Source: Budorcas taxicolor (lineage: Eukaryota; Chordata; Mammalia; Artiodactyla; Bovidae). Taken from it: 64,000 nt of DNA. Shown in pieces: positions 49,202 through 62,009 of this stretch; position 1 is the first letter of the stretch; the number at the start of each line of letters is the position of its first letter. The notes below the pieces were generated by a model that was not told where the DNA came from, searched no databases, and was given only the letters and a program-made list of their open reading frames with translations. The stretch is from the NCBI RefSeq assembly GCF_023091745.1, contig NC_068910.1:7352272-7416271 (forward strand). Reading direction: 5' to 3'. A program made the position numbers and the translations under genes.

Positions 49202-49400
49202 GTGTGTGCTAAGTTGCTTCAGTTGTGTCCAACTCTTTGCGACACTATGATCTGTAGCCTACCAGCCTCCGCTGTCCATGGGGATTCTCCAGGTAAGAAT
49301 ACTGGAGTGGGTTGCCATTGCACCACAGGATGGAACCCACATTTCTTGTCTCCTGCAGGCAGGTGGGTTCTTTACCACTAGCGCCATCTGGGATGCCCCC
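49202..49400 (-). mobile_element. Bov-tA SINE, diverged
   Basis: Reversed Bov-tA (gcttcagttgtgtccaactc to ttctttaccactagcgccat) with more substitutions and a short deletion than the other copies. Flanks share tgcctgtt/cgcctgtt. Confidence 0.85.
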
Positions 49401-49401
49401 T

Positions 49402-50400
49402 CGCCTGTTAAGGGATCTCAAATATGAGTTAGGCAATGCCTGGATCTAGTGTTAACTCAAGGTCAGATCTGTGGGCTGGCTACAGCAGACACTGCCTGGG
49501 AGCTTGGTGGTAATGAAGATTATCAGACGCCATCCTCTGACCTGCAGAATCTCAGGATGTGGGGGTGTTGAATCCAGAAGCTGTGGCTGAACAAGTCTTC
49601 CACATGCTTCTTACTGGCCCTGGAGTCTGAGAATCATGGCTGGACCCTTGCCCTTTAAAGTGTGATGGTAAAACCTCAGTGCTTATCAGAAATACAGACT
49701 CTCAAGCGTCGCCCCAGGCCTACAGAGGAGAATCTGTATTTGTTGCTAGCCTCCCCAAGGATTGCTTCGCACATCCCAGTGTGAGACACTCTTGTCCAGA
49801 AAGGCACAGTCTAGTGGTGGAGACATCTCCTTGGGTTCAAGAGATGCACCAGAGGAAGGTAGGAGGGGTCCAAAGTGCTCTGCAGAGACAGCTACACTTA
49901 ATCTGAGACTATAGACAGGGAGTTGGAGTCTATCAGAGAAGTAGGCAGAGGACCAGGGGTTGTGTTGCCAAAATGGCCTCTATTCACTGGTGCTGAAGGG
50001 AAACACAGAGATAGAGTTTTGGGTGAAGCAGAAAAGAGATTTTATTGCTTTGCCAGGCAAAGCAGGTCACAACATGCTAATGCCCTCAAGACTGTGGGAA
50101 GCTTCTGGAGGGGGTAGTGAGAATTTGTACAGTGTTCAAGGAGCAGGGAGTAAGCAGCTCGTGGATGACTAGTGGCTGGCCACAAGGTGAAGTTTCAAGC
50201 ATCCTCAACCTTCTGGTTTCAGCCAGTCTAAGGTCCACGCTCTTGCCAGGGAACTGTGAGTTTGGTGATCTGCTATGTTGTAGAATGATAGTCTAAACTG
50301 TTACCAGTTCCCCAGTTCAACAGTCATTTTTCATTTCTACATCTTCACATTGAAGATCATTAACTCTCTGTTGATCATTAATGCTGATCATTAACTCTTT
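49402..50400. other. Intergenic, no recognised gene
   Basis: No gene. A small run of repeated gatcatta motifs occurs at 50357-50395, next to the BovB insertion point. Confidence 0.5.
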
Positions 50401-51112
50401 CAGTTCAGTTCAATCACTGAGTCATGTCCGACTCTTTGCGACCCCATGGACCACAGCATGCCAGGCTTCCCTGTTCATCACCAACTCCCGGAGTCTACTC
50501 AGACTCATCTCCATTGAGTTGGTGATGCCATCCAACTATTTTATCCTCTGTCATCCCCTTCTCCTCCCACCTTCAAACTTTCCCATTATCAAGGTCTTTT
50601 CAAATGAGTCAGCTCCTCGCATTGAGTAGCCAAAGTACTAGACTTTCAGCTTCAACATCAGTCCTTCCAATGAACACCCAGGACTGATCTGCTTAAGGAT
50701 GGACTGGTTGGATCTCCTTGCAGTCTAAGGGACTCTCAAGAGTCTTCTCCAACACCACAGTTCAAAAGCATCAATTCTTTGGCGCTCAGCTTTCTTCACA
50801 GTCCAACTCTCACATCCACACATGACCACTGGAAAAACCATAGCCTTGACTAGATGGACCTTTGTTGGCAAAGTAATGTCTCTGCTTTTCAATATGCTAT
50901 CTAGGTTGGTCATAACTTTTCTTCCAAGGAGTAAGCGTCTTTTAATTTCATGGCTGCAATCACCATCTGCAGTGATTTTGGAGCCCCCCAAAATAAAGCC
51001 TGACACTGTTTCCACTGTTTCCCCATCTATTTCCCATGAAGTGGTGGGACCAGATGCCATGATCTTCATTTTCTGAATGCTGAGCTTTAAGCCAACTTTT
51101 TCACTCTCCACT
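50401..51112 (-). mobile_element. BovB LINE 3' portion (about 712 bp)
   Basis: Left end is the reversed BovB terminus cagttcagttca. The minus strand encodes a 142-codon frame over the reverse-transcriptase C-terminal region (TTSWEIDGETVETVSGF, then MVFPVVMCGCESW, then LWCWRRLLRVP). It covers almost the same BovB interval as 30697-31406 but in opposite orientation. Confidence 0.93.
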
Positions 51113-52152
51113 TTAAGTACAATAACTTTCCATGATGACAGGAAGACAAACATTCAGTAAACAGAGCAACTGAACCGGTTGGCTAATTCTTACAGTCCTG
51201 GTCCAGACTTACATGTCAACTGTCTTCCACTGCTGTTGTCGCCTCTTCATCTGGTGTGGGTATCCTTTGGGGTTAACAGTCTTTTCTACAGACAACCCTA
51301 TGTGGATGCCCTTATTAAATGGGAAATATGGAATTAAGAGGCAATTCCCTTCAGTTTCGTTGCACATATGCTAGTTAAGAGTACCTATAAGGTCCTTTTA
51401 TTTAGCTTGGAGATAGTTTGTTAATTGATATCTTTTCCAGTGTACATAATCTCCTAGCTGCAGGTCAGAAGACATTTGATCTTTATCCAAGATCAGACTT
51501 AGAAACAAGCTTAGAATATTCTTTTACTAATTCAATTAAACTTTATAATAATGTAACACAGCAACAAGGAGCCATCCGGGACAGAGATAAGAAATACAAA
51601 GTCTCAGTACATACAAAACTTCATGATCACAAGAGTTTAATACTGAAATGTAAATTTCTTCTCTAGATTATCTTTATTTCTATGAAATATAGCAAAATTA
51701 AGACTGATTCACTTAAAATAGGTTTGTTTTCAATAAACATGACCAAATTATTCACTTGAGTGTAACTGCCCATATAAACTCTTTCAAATTGACTGCACTG
51801 GAACTTAATAGGAATCTCAGACTGAACTTTTAAAATGCCTCTAAAGGCCAGAATAGCCATGCCAGTGGCCTGCCTTCAAATTCTTCCTGTGATATTTATG
51901 GATTGGGTAAATTTGTCTCTTTTGCAGGTTTATGAATATTTAAATTGCTGCACATGCCAAGAGATAGTCTTTCCCATTCCCCTGATAAAGTTGCTTAGAA
52001 CCAAAGGGTCTCTGATTTCTAGAGGAACCAGACAGAGAGAAAAGAAAAATACTATAAGTTTATCCACAGATATAAATAGCAAACTGTTGTAAATCATAAG
52101 TAGCTTGAGTAAGAAGGATTTTCTGTATATTAAAAGCAAAGATGAAAAGGCC
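51113..52152. other. Intergenic, no recognised gene
   Basis: AT-rich, no gene or clear repeat. Confidence 0.5.
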
Positions 52153-52240
52153 AGTAGTGGACTTGCTGGTGGTCCAGTGGTTAAGAATCTGAAGACAATG
52201 CAAGGAACCTGGGTTCTGTCCCTAGTTCAATTACATGTTA
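52153..52240 (+). mobile_element. CHR-type tRNA SINE head, partial
   Basis: ggacttgctggtggtccagt followed by gcaaggaacctgggttctgt; the body is missing. Confidence 0.6.
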
Positions 52241-52254
52241 GATGTGTAACCTAA

Positions 52255-52790
52255 AATACAATACAAATGAGCCTATCTATGAAACAGAAACAGAATCACA
52301 GACAGAGAACAGACTGGTGGTTGCCAAGGGGGTTTGAAAGAGGGATGCCGTGGAAGGCTGGGTTGGCAGACATAAGCTTTTATATAGAGAGCGCATGCAC
52401 AAGGTACTACTCTGCAGCACAGGGCTTCCCTGATAGCTCAGTTGGTAAAGAACTGCCTGCAGTGCAGGAGACCCCAGTTCGATTCCTGGGTTGGGAAGAT
52501 CCCCTGGAGAAGGGAAAAGCTACCCACTCCAGTATTCTGGCCTGGAGAATTCCATGGACTGTATAGTCCACAAAGAGTCGGACACAACTGGGTGACTTTC
52601 AACTTTCACTCTATACCACTGAGAACTATACTCAATATTCTGTGACAAACCATAATGGAAAAGAGTATTTAAAAAAAAGAATGTGTATATAATGGAATCA
52701 CTTTGCTGCATAGTAGAAATTAACATAACATTGTAAGTCAAGTATACTTCAATAAAAAGTATGAAAACTGAAAAAAAAAATTTTTTTAAA
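52255..52790 (+). mobile_element. L1 LINE 3' end with poly(A), split by a Bov-tA
   Basis: L1 3' end with cagactggtggttgccaagg, then after the SINE tgctgcatagtagaaattaa and an a-rich tail near 52770-52790. The Bov-tA occupies 52422-52610. Confidence 0.8.
52422..52610 (+). mobile_element. Bov-tA SINE inserted in an L1 tail
   Basis: gggcttccctgatagctcag to ggtgactttcaactttcac. Full length, in the same orientation as the L1. Confidence 0.9.
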
Positions 52791-52794
52791 CTTG

Positions 52795-53410
52795 TACCCA
52801 GATTTTTAGAGCAGTGTTATTTACAACTGCCAAACATGGGAGAAACTGAGATGCTCTTCAGTGGGTGAATGAATAAACAGACTGTGATACATCCAGACAA
52901 TGAAATATTTATTCAGCACTGAAAATAAATGAGCTATCCAGGCCATGAAAAGAAGCTTAAATACATATTACCAAGCCAAAGAAGCCAATCTGACAAGGGT
53001 ACATATCGCATGATTCCAAAGCATGACCTTCTGAGAAAGGCGAAACTACGGAGGCAGTGAAGACATCAGCGGTTGCCAGGGATTAGGGAGATAAAAGGCA
53101 AAGGCAGAGCACCTTTTTAAGGGCGATTTTTAGGGTTATGAAAATGATACCATTGTGATGGACACGTTATTACTCGTTTATCTAAATTCATTAGACTGTA
53201 CAACACTGAAAGTATACCCTACTATAAACTAGGGACTTTGGGTGAGGATGAATCACTGTAGTAGGTTCATCAGCTGTGACACTGTTTGGGGGAGGGGGCG
53301 GGTGTTTCGGGGCAATGGGTGAACGGGAAGGGTACTCTCTGTCCTTTCTCCTGGGTTTTGCTGTGAACTTGCAACTGCTCTAAAAAATAAAGTCCGTTAA
53401 AAAAATCTTA
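52795..53410 (+). mobile_element. L1 LINE 3' fragment, older
   Basis: Adjacent second L1 tail: tgttatttacaactgccaaa, gctcttcagtgggtgaatga, ggttgccagggattagggag and a final aaaaaataaagtcc segment. Confidence 0.75.
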
Positions 53411-56400
53411 TGAGGCCACAGGTAGCTTAAATAAAGCTGAAGTAACTTTGCCAGAGGCCCCACAGCTGCAGAGTGAGGGAGCTGAAGGCAGAGCAGACAC
53501 GGACCCCCTGTCTCGCTCCAAGGCCTCACCAAACCAATACATCCTGCAGTTTCTATGCATCTGATCAGAAGCCGCCTTTCTGCGTTACTTTTCTCTTTAT
53601 TCCTTCTGCCCGTGAATCACCTGCGCAGACTGCAAGCCATCTGGAGTGGGACCTGACAGCCTGCGTTTCTAGGGGCTCCCTGCTAACAGGGACGGAGCAG
53701 GTCCGGAGGGGACACTCTGAGTCACCAGGGCTTGTGCTCCACCGCACCGACCTGCTGGTTGAGTCCTGCACACACCCTGAGTTTCACCATCACTGTGTCT
53801 TACTGATGCTACCTGCATCCAGAATGTCCTACTGCCGCATCTTTGCTTGTTGAAACTCAGAATCTCCCTTAGACATACACATTAAAATCTGCTCTTGTGA
53901 TAAATCAGCACCTGACCCTCCCCCACCCCCACGGAGAGGCAGAAGTGATTTCTCCCTCTGACGTGCTTCCCTTGCCTTCGGCACCATTTCTTGCAGCGCT
54001 TACTTCTCCTTATTAACTGGCGCCTCCCTGCTCACTGACTGTGCATCTGTTCACTTCTGCTATTTTGAAAGCACTTTGAGGAGAGGAACTCTATCTCTTT
54101 CATCTTTACAGGTTTCTTAACAGCAAGCAGGGCTTTGTATACAGAAAGGAACATGACCGTGCCTTGCCCATTTCTTAGTTTCCTGACACTGGCCCTCTTT
54201 TCTGTAAAATGGGATGTTTGGACTGCAGTGAGGTTTAAATTAAATGTCATATGTTAAATGCCCACAGTAAGCCCCTGCCTGATAAATACTTATTGAACTG
54301 GATTTTCCTCTTTTATTATCGGAATAAGGAACAAAGGTGGGCATGAAAGTGAGTTAATGACAGACCCGGCCCTAGTACCAGGTAACACAACCTTTATTCA
54401 ATCATTCTTCCACTCTATCAAGCTCTGGTGTACTTTATTTCAGTTATGTGAGTACCTCCCAGTCATTTATGTGACTAAAATTTATCAGTATTTACAGAAG
54501 AAACCTAGAATACTGTTTCCTGGTTCACATTTCTTGCACAAATCATTGGCTAAAATTCAGATAAGGCTTACAAATTAAAGGCATTGATGTATCCTTACAT
54601 CTTGGTAAATGGTAAAGTAACATAATATATTGAATACCCATCTATAATGTAATGGTATGTCTACATAACTCAAAATAACCAAATTTAAAAATAGGAAATA
54701 TTTCCAGATTAAACATGATCATGTAAGAGAAGATAATTATGACCAACCAGAGCGATTCCCACTCACTGGAACACCTTTGCAAACTCTTGATTTCTCATTT
54801 GCTTCATCTATAAAACGCAGATACTATTAATATCAATCCCCTTACCTGCATCGCATAGTTCATGAAATGAGCAAAAATTGCCAATTTATATAAGTGCTAT
54901 AAAACATAGCAAACTGTCCATGTGCAAAGAATCATTAGCAATAGCTTTGGGCATAATCCAGAGCTGGGGGTAAAGGCAATTTATGTGAATATACGGAAGG
55001 TAGAAGTCTTGGGGAGGACCAATGATTAAGTATTTTGCCTACTATTATTACTTCTTAGATTTATGGTCTTTGTTCCAACTGCTCCAGGTATGAGACGTGA
55101 GACACATGTGAGGAGGTCAGAGAGCAGACTGCTTCTGGAGCCACCTTCCCTGTTTTAGAATAAGAGAAGATGGTTTATCTGATGTAGGCACGTTGACTGG
55201 CAGTGCAGGCTTGCAAATTCCTTCAGTATTATGTCTTCTGGACTGCATAGGGTGCTCAGTTATTAAACTTTTTCTTTTTTCTATGGAAGTAGCTGAAGAT
55301 GACATGCAAACTGAGTGTGTGGACTCAGGAAAATTCCCTGTAAACCGCACTGTTCACCCAAAAGTAGCACAAAGAACGGCACATGTCTCTGTCTGTATAA
55401 AACAAGCAGAATCTGGACTTCATTAAGGGACCTTAGGAATAAAGTACTCTCTAATAAATGTTTTTATAATCACAGTGGAAAGGAAGAACTAGGACACCAA
55501 AGGAAATGGGACCCCGCCATACTAATCTGTTGGTGGAAGCCTGGAGGAGTGGGAGAAGGAAGGAGTCCACAGCTGTGTCTGATACCAGAGAGGCCGTGCC
55601 TTCTCTAAAGATGGGGAATGTAGAGGCTCCGGGAGGTACCTTATTCTAGACTGCCAAGGAGAATGCGAAATCACCCAGGAGGATGGCTTTCTCTCTTAGC
55701 TTTTGGTGGATAATCCAGGAACAACCCAATGTGACTTTCAACTGAGACTCCAGACCTAACGATCTCTGTGCCCTGAAGGTCACAATGTCCACAGGACGTG
55801 GGCTAATGAGCTGCATTAGCAGCTGTGGGACAGGGCACTTGGGCTGTTTGACCTTTGCACCCAGATACTGCTAATACATGAAATACTTAATCATCTCTCC
55901 GGTTGCCTCATCGAATGTTTGCTGTCGTTGGCTTATGATCGCAGTGCCTTTATTTTGTAAGGGAGGACAGAGAATAAACTTAATTGACTCAGGGGTGATG
56001 AGGAGGAGAGAAAAGGAGGCTGGAGGGTGATGTGGTCTTTCTTCCCTGTCTGGCTCCCTGAATTGCATCTGAGCCCCGATGCTGGAGGACTAAGCTGCTT
56101 TCATTACGGACTGTGAGAGTCTTGCAGGTCTGAAGAATTGTAGGCTGTAGGCTCAGAATTGTCTGTGAGTTACCTGGCCCAGCCCTGGGACCCAGAGGGC
56201 TGGAATCCTCACAATAAAGGCCATTAGTGAAGGCTTCAATGATGCTAGCAAGAGGCTTCTCAGGCAGACTGAGTTGGGGCTGGCCAAGGCGGCAGCAGAA
56301 GTGCTGTGGTAACAGCATCTAACAGACTGACTTGTGGACACATGTGAGGACCCACTTGGGGACCCTCTGAAATAACTCTTGACTGGGCAGAGGGGAAACT

Positions 56401-56447
56401 TTCAACCTCAATTCAATGTACTTTGGGCATACTCGAAAAAGGATCCA
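53411..56447. other. Intergenic, no recognised gene
   Basis: Contains a probable reverse MIR near 54165-54300. Frames up to 126 codons (53473-53853) lack domains. AT-rich 54.3-55.1 kb shows no clear repeat. Confidence 0.5.
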
Positions 56448-57475
56448 CTGATGGCTATGACTAGGACTTCCAAAACTATGTTGAATAATAGTGGCAAAAG
56501 TGGAAACTTTGTTTTTGTTCCTGATTTTAGAAAAGAGTGTTTTCAGTTTTTCACCACTGAGAATGATGTTTGCGGTGAGTTTGTCGTATATGACCTTTAT
56601 TATGTTGAGGCAGGTTCCTTGTATGTCCATTTGCTAAAGAGTTTTTATCATAAATGGGTGTCAAATGTTGTCAAAAACTTTTTATGCATCTACAGAGGAG
56701 ACTGGCTGGGTATACAGTCCATGAGGTTGCAAACAGTCAGACACAATAGAGCAACTAACACCTTCACTTTTTTCATTGACATTATCATATCATGTTTATT
56801 TTTCAATTTGTTAATATGGTGTATCACATTGACTGACTGCACAGATTGAAGAAGCCTTGCATCCCTGGGATAAACCCTATTTGATCCTGGTGTATGATTC
56901 CTTTAATGTGTCGTTGGATTCTGTTTGTTAGTATTTTGTTGAGGATTTTTGCATCTATGTTCATTAGTGATATTGGCCTGTAATTTTCTTTTCTTCTTAT
57001 ATCTTTGTCTGGTGTAGGTATCAGGGTGATGGTGGCTTTGTAGAATGAATTTGGGACTGTTCCTTCCTCTGACATTTTTTGGAAGAGTTTGAGAAGGATA
57101 GGAGTTAGCTCATCTCTAAACATTTGACAGAATTCACCTGTGAAGCCGTCTGGCCCTTGGTTTTTGTTTCTGTGGAAGATTTTGGATCACAGTTTCAATT
57201 TCAGTGCCTGTGACTGGTCTGTTTCATAATTTCTTATTTCTTCCTGGTTCAGTCTTGGAAGGTTGTACTTTCCTAAGAATTTGCTAATTTCTTCCAGGTT
57301 TTCCATTTTATTGTCATATAGTTGTTCATAATCTCTTATGATTCTTTGTATTTCTGCATTGCCTGTTGCAGTCTCTCCTTTTTGTTTTTAATTTTATTGA
57401 TTTTTCTTCCTTTTATTCTTGATGACTCTGCCTAATGGTTTGTCAATTTTGTTTATCATCTCAAAGAACCAGCTT
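56448..57475 (-). mobile_element. L1 LINE, inverted 5' segment
   Basis: Minus-strand L1 ORF2 reverse-transcriptase coding region. A 99-codon frame at 56824-57123 includes NYRPISLMNIDAKILNKIL and FIPGM; further pieces lie either side. A partial Bov-tA 3' end is inserted at about 56694-56768. It joins directly to the forward L1 segment at about 57476. Confidence 0.88.
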
Positions 57476-57498
57476 TGGCAGTCCTAGCCATGGCAATC

Positions 57499-57781
57499 TG
57501 GAGAAGGCGATGGCACCCCACTGCAGTACTCTTGCCTGGAAAATCCCATGGATGGAGGAGCCTGGTGGGCTGCAGTCCATGGGGTCGCTAGGAGTCGGAC
57601 ATGACTAAGTGACTTCACTTTCACTTTTCACTTTCATGCACTGGAGAAGGAAATGGCAACCCACTCCAGTGTTCTTGCCTGGAGAATCCCAGGGACAGGG
57701 GAGCCTGGTGGGCTGCCGTCTATGGGGTCACACAGAGTCGGACACGACTGAAGCGACTTAGCAGCAGCAGCAGCAGCAGCA
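57499..57781 (+). mobile_element. Bov-A2 SINE inserted in L1
   Basis: Two Bov-A monomers ending in an agc repeat. Flanked by ccatggcaatc (57488-57498) and ccatgacaatc (57782-57792), a near-perfect 11-base target-site duplication. Confidence 0.92.
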
Positions 57782-59134
57782 ACCATGACAATCAGAGAGG
57801 AAAAAGAAATAAAAGGAATCCAGATTTGAAAAGAAGAAATTAAACTCTCACTGTTTGCAGATGACATACTATACATAGAACACCCATAAAGATACCATCA
57901 GAAAATTATTAGAGCTAACAATGAATTTCGCAAACCAACAGCATACAAAATCAATACACAGAAATACTTTGCATTCCTATACAGTAACAACAAAAAATCA
58001 GAAAGAGAAATTAAGGAAACAATCCCATTCACCATTGCAATAAAAAGAATAAAATACCTGGGAATAAATCTACTTAAGGAGACAAAAGACCTGTATGCAG
58101 AAAATTATAAGACACTGATGAAAGAACTCAAAGACAATGCAAACAAAAGCAGCTAATATCATGCTCCTCAACTGGGAGAATCAACATTGTGAACATGACT
58201 ATACTACTCCAAAAACTCTACAGATTCAATGCAATCCCTATCCAACTACCAGTGGCATTTTTCACAGAGCTAGAATAAAAAACTTTATAATTTGGATGGA
58301 AACACAAAAGTCCCTGAATAGCCAAAGCTATTAGTCAAAGCTAATCTTCAGAAAGAAAAAAGGAGCTGGAGGAATCAGCCTTCCTGACTTCAGACTGTAC
58401 TACAAAACTACAGTAGTCAAGACAGTATGGCACTAGCATGAAAAACAAAAAATACAGATCAATGGAACAAGATAGAAAGCCCAGAGATAAAGCTGTGCAC
58501 CTATGGGCACCTTATCTTTGACAAAGGAGGCAAGAATATACAGTGGAGAAAAGACAACCTCTTTAATAAGTATTTTGCCAGCAACACTGGATAGCTTCAT
58601 GTAAGTAATGAAATTGGAACACCTCTTCATATCATACAGAAAAAGAAATAAAAGGAATCAAGATTTGAAAAGAAGAAGTAAAACTCTCACTGATTACAGA
58701 TGAAATGGATCAAATACCTAAATTTAAGGCCAGAAACTATAAAACTATCAGAGGAAAATACAGACAGAATACTCATTGACATAAATTGCAGTAAGATCCT
58801 CTTTGACCTACCTCCTAGAGTAATGGAAATAAAAACAAAAATAAACAAATGGGACCTAATTAAACTCTTTTGCACAGCAAAGGAAACTATAAACAAGATG
58901 AAAAGACAACCCTCAAAATGAAAGAAAATAATTGCAATTGAAGCAAATAACAAAGGATTAATCTCCAAAATATAAAAATAGCATATGCAGGTCAAAGTCA
59001 GAAAAACAAACAATCCAATCAAAAAATGGGCAAAAGATCTAAACACACGTTTCTCCAAAGCCACACAGATGGCCAATAGACACATGAAAAGATGCTCAGC
59101 ATCACTCATTATTAGAGAAATGCATATCAAAACT

Positions 59135-59368
59135 AGGGCTTCCCAGGTGGCACAGTGGTAAAGAATTAGCCTGTCAATACAGGAGACAGGAGACATAGGT
59201 TCCATCCCAGGGTCGGGAAGATCCCCTGAAGTAGGAAATGACAACCCATTCCGGTGTTCTTGCCTGGGAAATCCCATGGACAGAGGAACCTGGCGGGCTA
59301 CAATCCATGGTGTCGCAAAGGAGTCAGACATGATGTAGCGACTAAACAACCACAACAACACATAATAA
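59135..59368 (+). mobile_element. Bov-tA SINE inserted in L1
   Basis: gggcttcccaggtggcacag to agtcagacatgatgtagcga with an aaccacaacaacac tail. Confidence 0.88.
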
Positions 59369-60250
59369 TGCGTATACGTGGAATCTAGAGAAATGGTACC
59401 GATGAACCTATTTCCAGGGGAGGAATACAGACCAGAACTGTGGACAGAGTGGAGGAGAGAGGGTGGGACAAATTGAGAGAGTGGCATTGAAAGAGACGGG
59501 CCACCATGTGTAAAAGAGATAGCTAGGGGAAGCTGCTGTGTGATGCAGAGACCTCAACCCACTGCTCTGTGACCGTCTAAAAGGGTGAGATGGGGGTAGG
59601 TGGCAGGAAGGTTCAAAAGGGAGGGGATAGATGTATACTTATAGGTGATTCACATTGCTATACAGCAGAAATCAACACAACATTGTAGAGCAATTATTCT
59701 CCCATTAAAAGCAAATTTGAAAAGTAATGCTTTAGAGGGTAACTTCAAAAAATTAGATACACACAAATACATATAAAGTAGGTACACAAGCCCTACTGTA
59801 TAGCAACAGGGAACTCTATTCAATATCCTGTCATAATCTATAATGGAAAAGAATATGAAAAAATATACATATGAAGAACTGAATCACTTTCTTGTGCACC
59901 TGAAACTAAGACAATGCTGTAAATCCACTCTGCTTCAATAAAAAATAAAATTAATTTAAAAAACAGTCCACATCAAAAAAAAAACTTTGAAAAATAAACT
60001 CTGGGGTGGAGCCCCTTTGACCACTCTGTGGTGTCTGCCAAGTCCCTTCGTGAATCCCAGTTTCCTCATCTATCACATAGGGTAACACCAGCATCCCCAC
60101 CAACCTCGAGGGGTTGATATGGAGACTGCTGTCAAAAGGACAGGATGGACCATGAGCAGCTGGCAACTGTACTGTGCTTTGCCCATGTGCTGACCGATCA
60201 TCAGACCAACACCCCTGGTGTTCTCCAACCCAGCCCTAGTCTTGAGGGAT

Positions 60251-60788
60251 GTTCAGTTCAGTTCAGTCACTCAGTCGTGTCCGACTCTGCAGACCCATGA
60301 ACTGCAGCACACCAGGCCTCCCTGTCCATCCCAACTCCCAGAGTTTACCCAAACTCATGTCCATTGAGTCGGTGATGCCATCCAACCATCTCATCCTCTC
60401 TTGTCCCCTTCTCCTCCTGCCTTCAATCTTTCCCAGCATCAGGGTCTTTCCAAATGAGTCAGTTCTTTGCATCAGGTGCCAAAGTATTGGAGTTTCAGCT
60501 TCAGTATCAGTCCTTCCAATGAATATTCAGGACTGATTTCATTTAGGACTGACTGGTTTGATCTCCTTACAGTCCAAGGGACTCTCAGGAGTCTTCTCCA
60601 ACACCACAGTTCAAAGCATCAATTCTTTGGTATCCAGCTTTATTTATGGTCCAGTTCTCACATCCATACATGACTACTGCAAAAACCATAGCTTTGACTA
60701 GATGGACCTTTGTCAGCAAAGTAATGTCTCTGCTTTTTAATATGCTGTGTGGGTTGGTCATAGCTTTTCTTCCAAGGAGCAAGCATCT
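60251..60788 (-). mobile_element. BovB LINE 3' portion with target-site duplication
   Basis: Reversed BovB terminus gttcagttcagtcactcagt at the left. Reverse-transcriptase C-terminal coding remnants lie on the minus strand. Direct repeat ttgagggat at 60242-60250 and 60789-60797. Confidence 0.95.
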
Positions 60789-60797
60789 TTGAGGGAT

Positions 60798-61499
60798 AAT
60801 AACAGGTGTTATTTGAGAAAAGAAAAGTTATTTCTACTTTACAACTACATTGGCAGAATGCAAGGTTAATCATATTTAAACCTGTTTCTCACCGAGGATT
60901 TCTTAGAGACTGTAATGTCATGTGAACCTCCATGAGTGTTCTCCACACAGTGTCTGAGAGGCCCTGAGGGCTCCCACACCACATCCTCTGCTGGAATGCT
61001 GTATTAGATAACACGATGATCCCTGAGTGGAGGACAAAGGTGTCAGACTTGGTGTCACCTCTGATTATTAATGCTTGGATCACAGGAGACTGCAAGGACA
61101 AATGAATTCATTTAACCAGTGAAGCGTTAATGTGGGGTTACAACCTGGAGGACAGAATGTTCTTGATACCAGAAAAACCCCAGGAGAAATCCCCGATGTG
61201 CATGATGAATCTGACCAAGATCTCCCAGAGTCACCAGTGCCCTTCTGGAGTCCACACAGGCCCCTGAAAGTCACATTTCTAACAAGAATCCTCTGTGAGC
61301 ATGATTCTCAGAGACCAACTGGCCCATAGGAAAGGTCAACACTGTAATAACAGACACTAGAAGAATGCATTTTTAATACCAGTTAACTGTAACTTAAATA
61401 TCAATAATGGCGTACGTTTTGAGTGTATTCTACCACAATAAAAATGGGGAGGGGGATGAAAAAAATAATACACATTAAAAACCTTCGAAGAGGACTTCT
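60798..61499. other. Intergenic, no recognised gene
   Basis: No coding region or clear repeat. This is the last unique sequence before the L1 remnant that borders the duplicated CCR1-like unit. Confidence 0.5.
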
Positions 61500-61930
61500 G
61501 CCTTGGTCATTCAATTTTTCCCATTCGTTTGTCCACTGACACTTAGGTTGTTTCCATGCCTAGACTAATGCTGCAATAAACATGGGAGAACAGACATTTC
61601 ACTGAGATGATGACTTGGTTTCGTTTGCATATACTACATACAAAGAAGTAGAATTGCTAGGTCATGTAGTAGGCCTATTTTCAACTTCTTAAGGAGCCTC
61701 CATACTGGTTTCCACAGTGACTGCACCCATTTACATTCCCACCGACAGTGCACGAGGGTTCCCTTTTCCCTAAATCCTCACAACTCTTGAAATCTCTTGT
61801 TTATTTAAAAATAGATGCTCTCACAGGTATGAGCTGATATCCTACTCTGGTCCTGACTTACATTTCCAGGATGATCAGTGATGTTGAGCACCTACTCATC
61901 TATTTCTGGGAAATCTGTATGTCTTCTTGG
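61500..61930 (-). mobile_element. L1 LINE fragment bordering the duplication
   Basis: Reversed L1 late ORF2: atgcctagactaatgctgcaa, aagtagaattgctaggtcat, cagtgactgcacccatttac, gatgttgagcacctactcat. It ends about 45 bases before homology with the CCR1 unit starts. Confidence 0.82.
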
Positions 61931-62009
61931 AAGGTAGGTATGTCTAGGTAGGTCATTTACCCAGAGTGAATTATGGTATCTTTTGGTGGAAGAACTCAGT
62001 GCTGGGCCC

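Larger units (their letters stand above)
57476..59955 (+). mobile_element. L1 LINE, forward 3' segment with poly(A)
   Basis: Starts at ggcagtcctagccatggcaa, continues through late ORF2 (tttgcagatgacatac, then ataaaatacctgggaataaa) and the 3'UTR to an a-rich end near 59955. Interrupted by a Bov-A2 (57499-57781) and a Bov-tA (59135-59368), and carries a 67-base internal repeat (57801-57868 and 58640-58706). Confidence 0.88.

Noticed and set aside
50725..51153. 142-codon frame as an active reverse transcriptase gene
   Set aside because: Only the C-terminal part of BovB ORF2 is present; the element is 5'-truncated and cannot encode a full protein.
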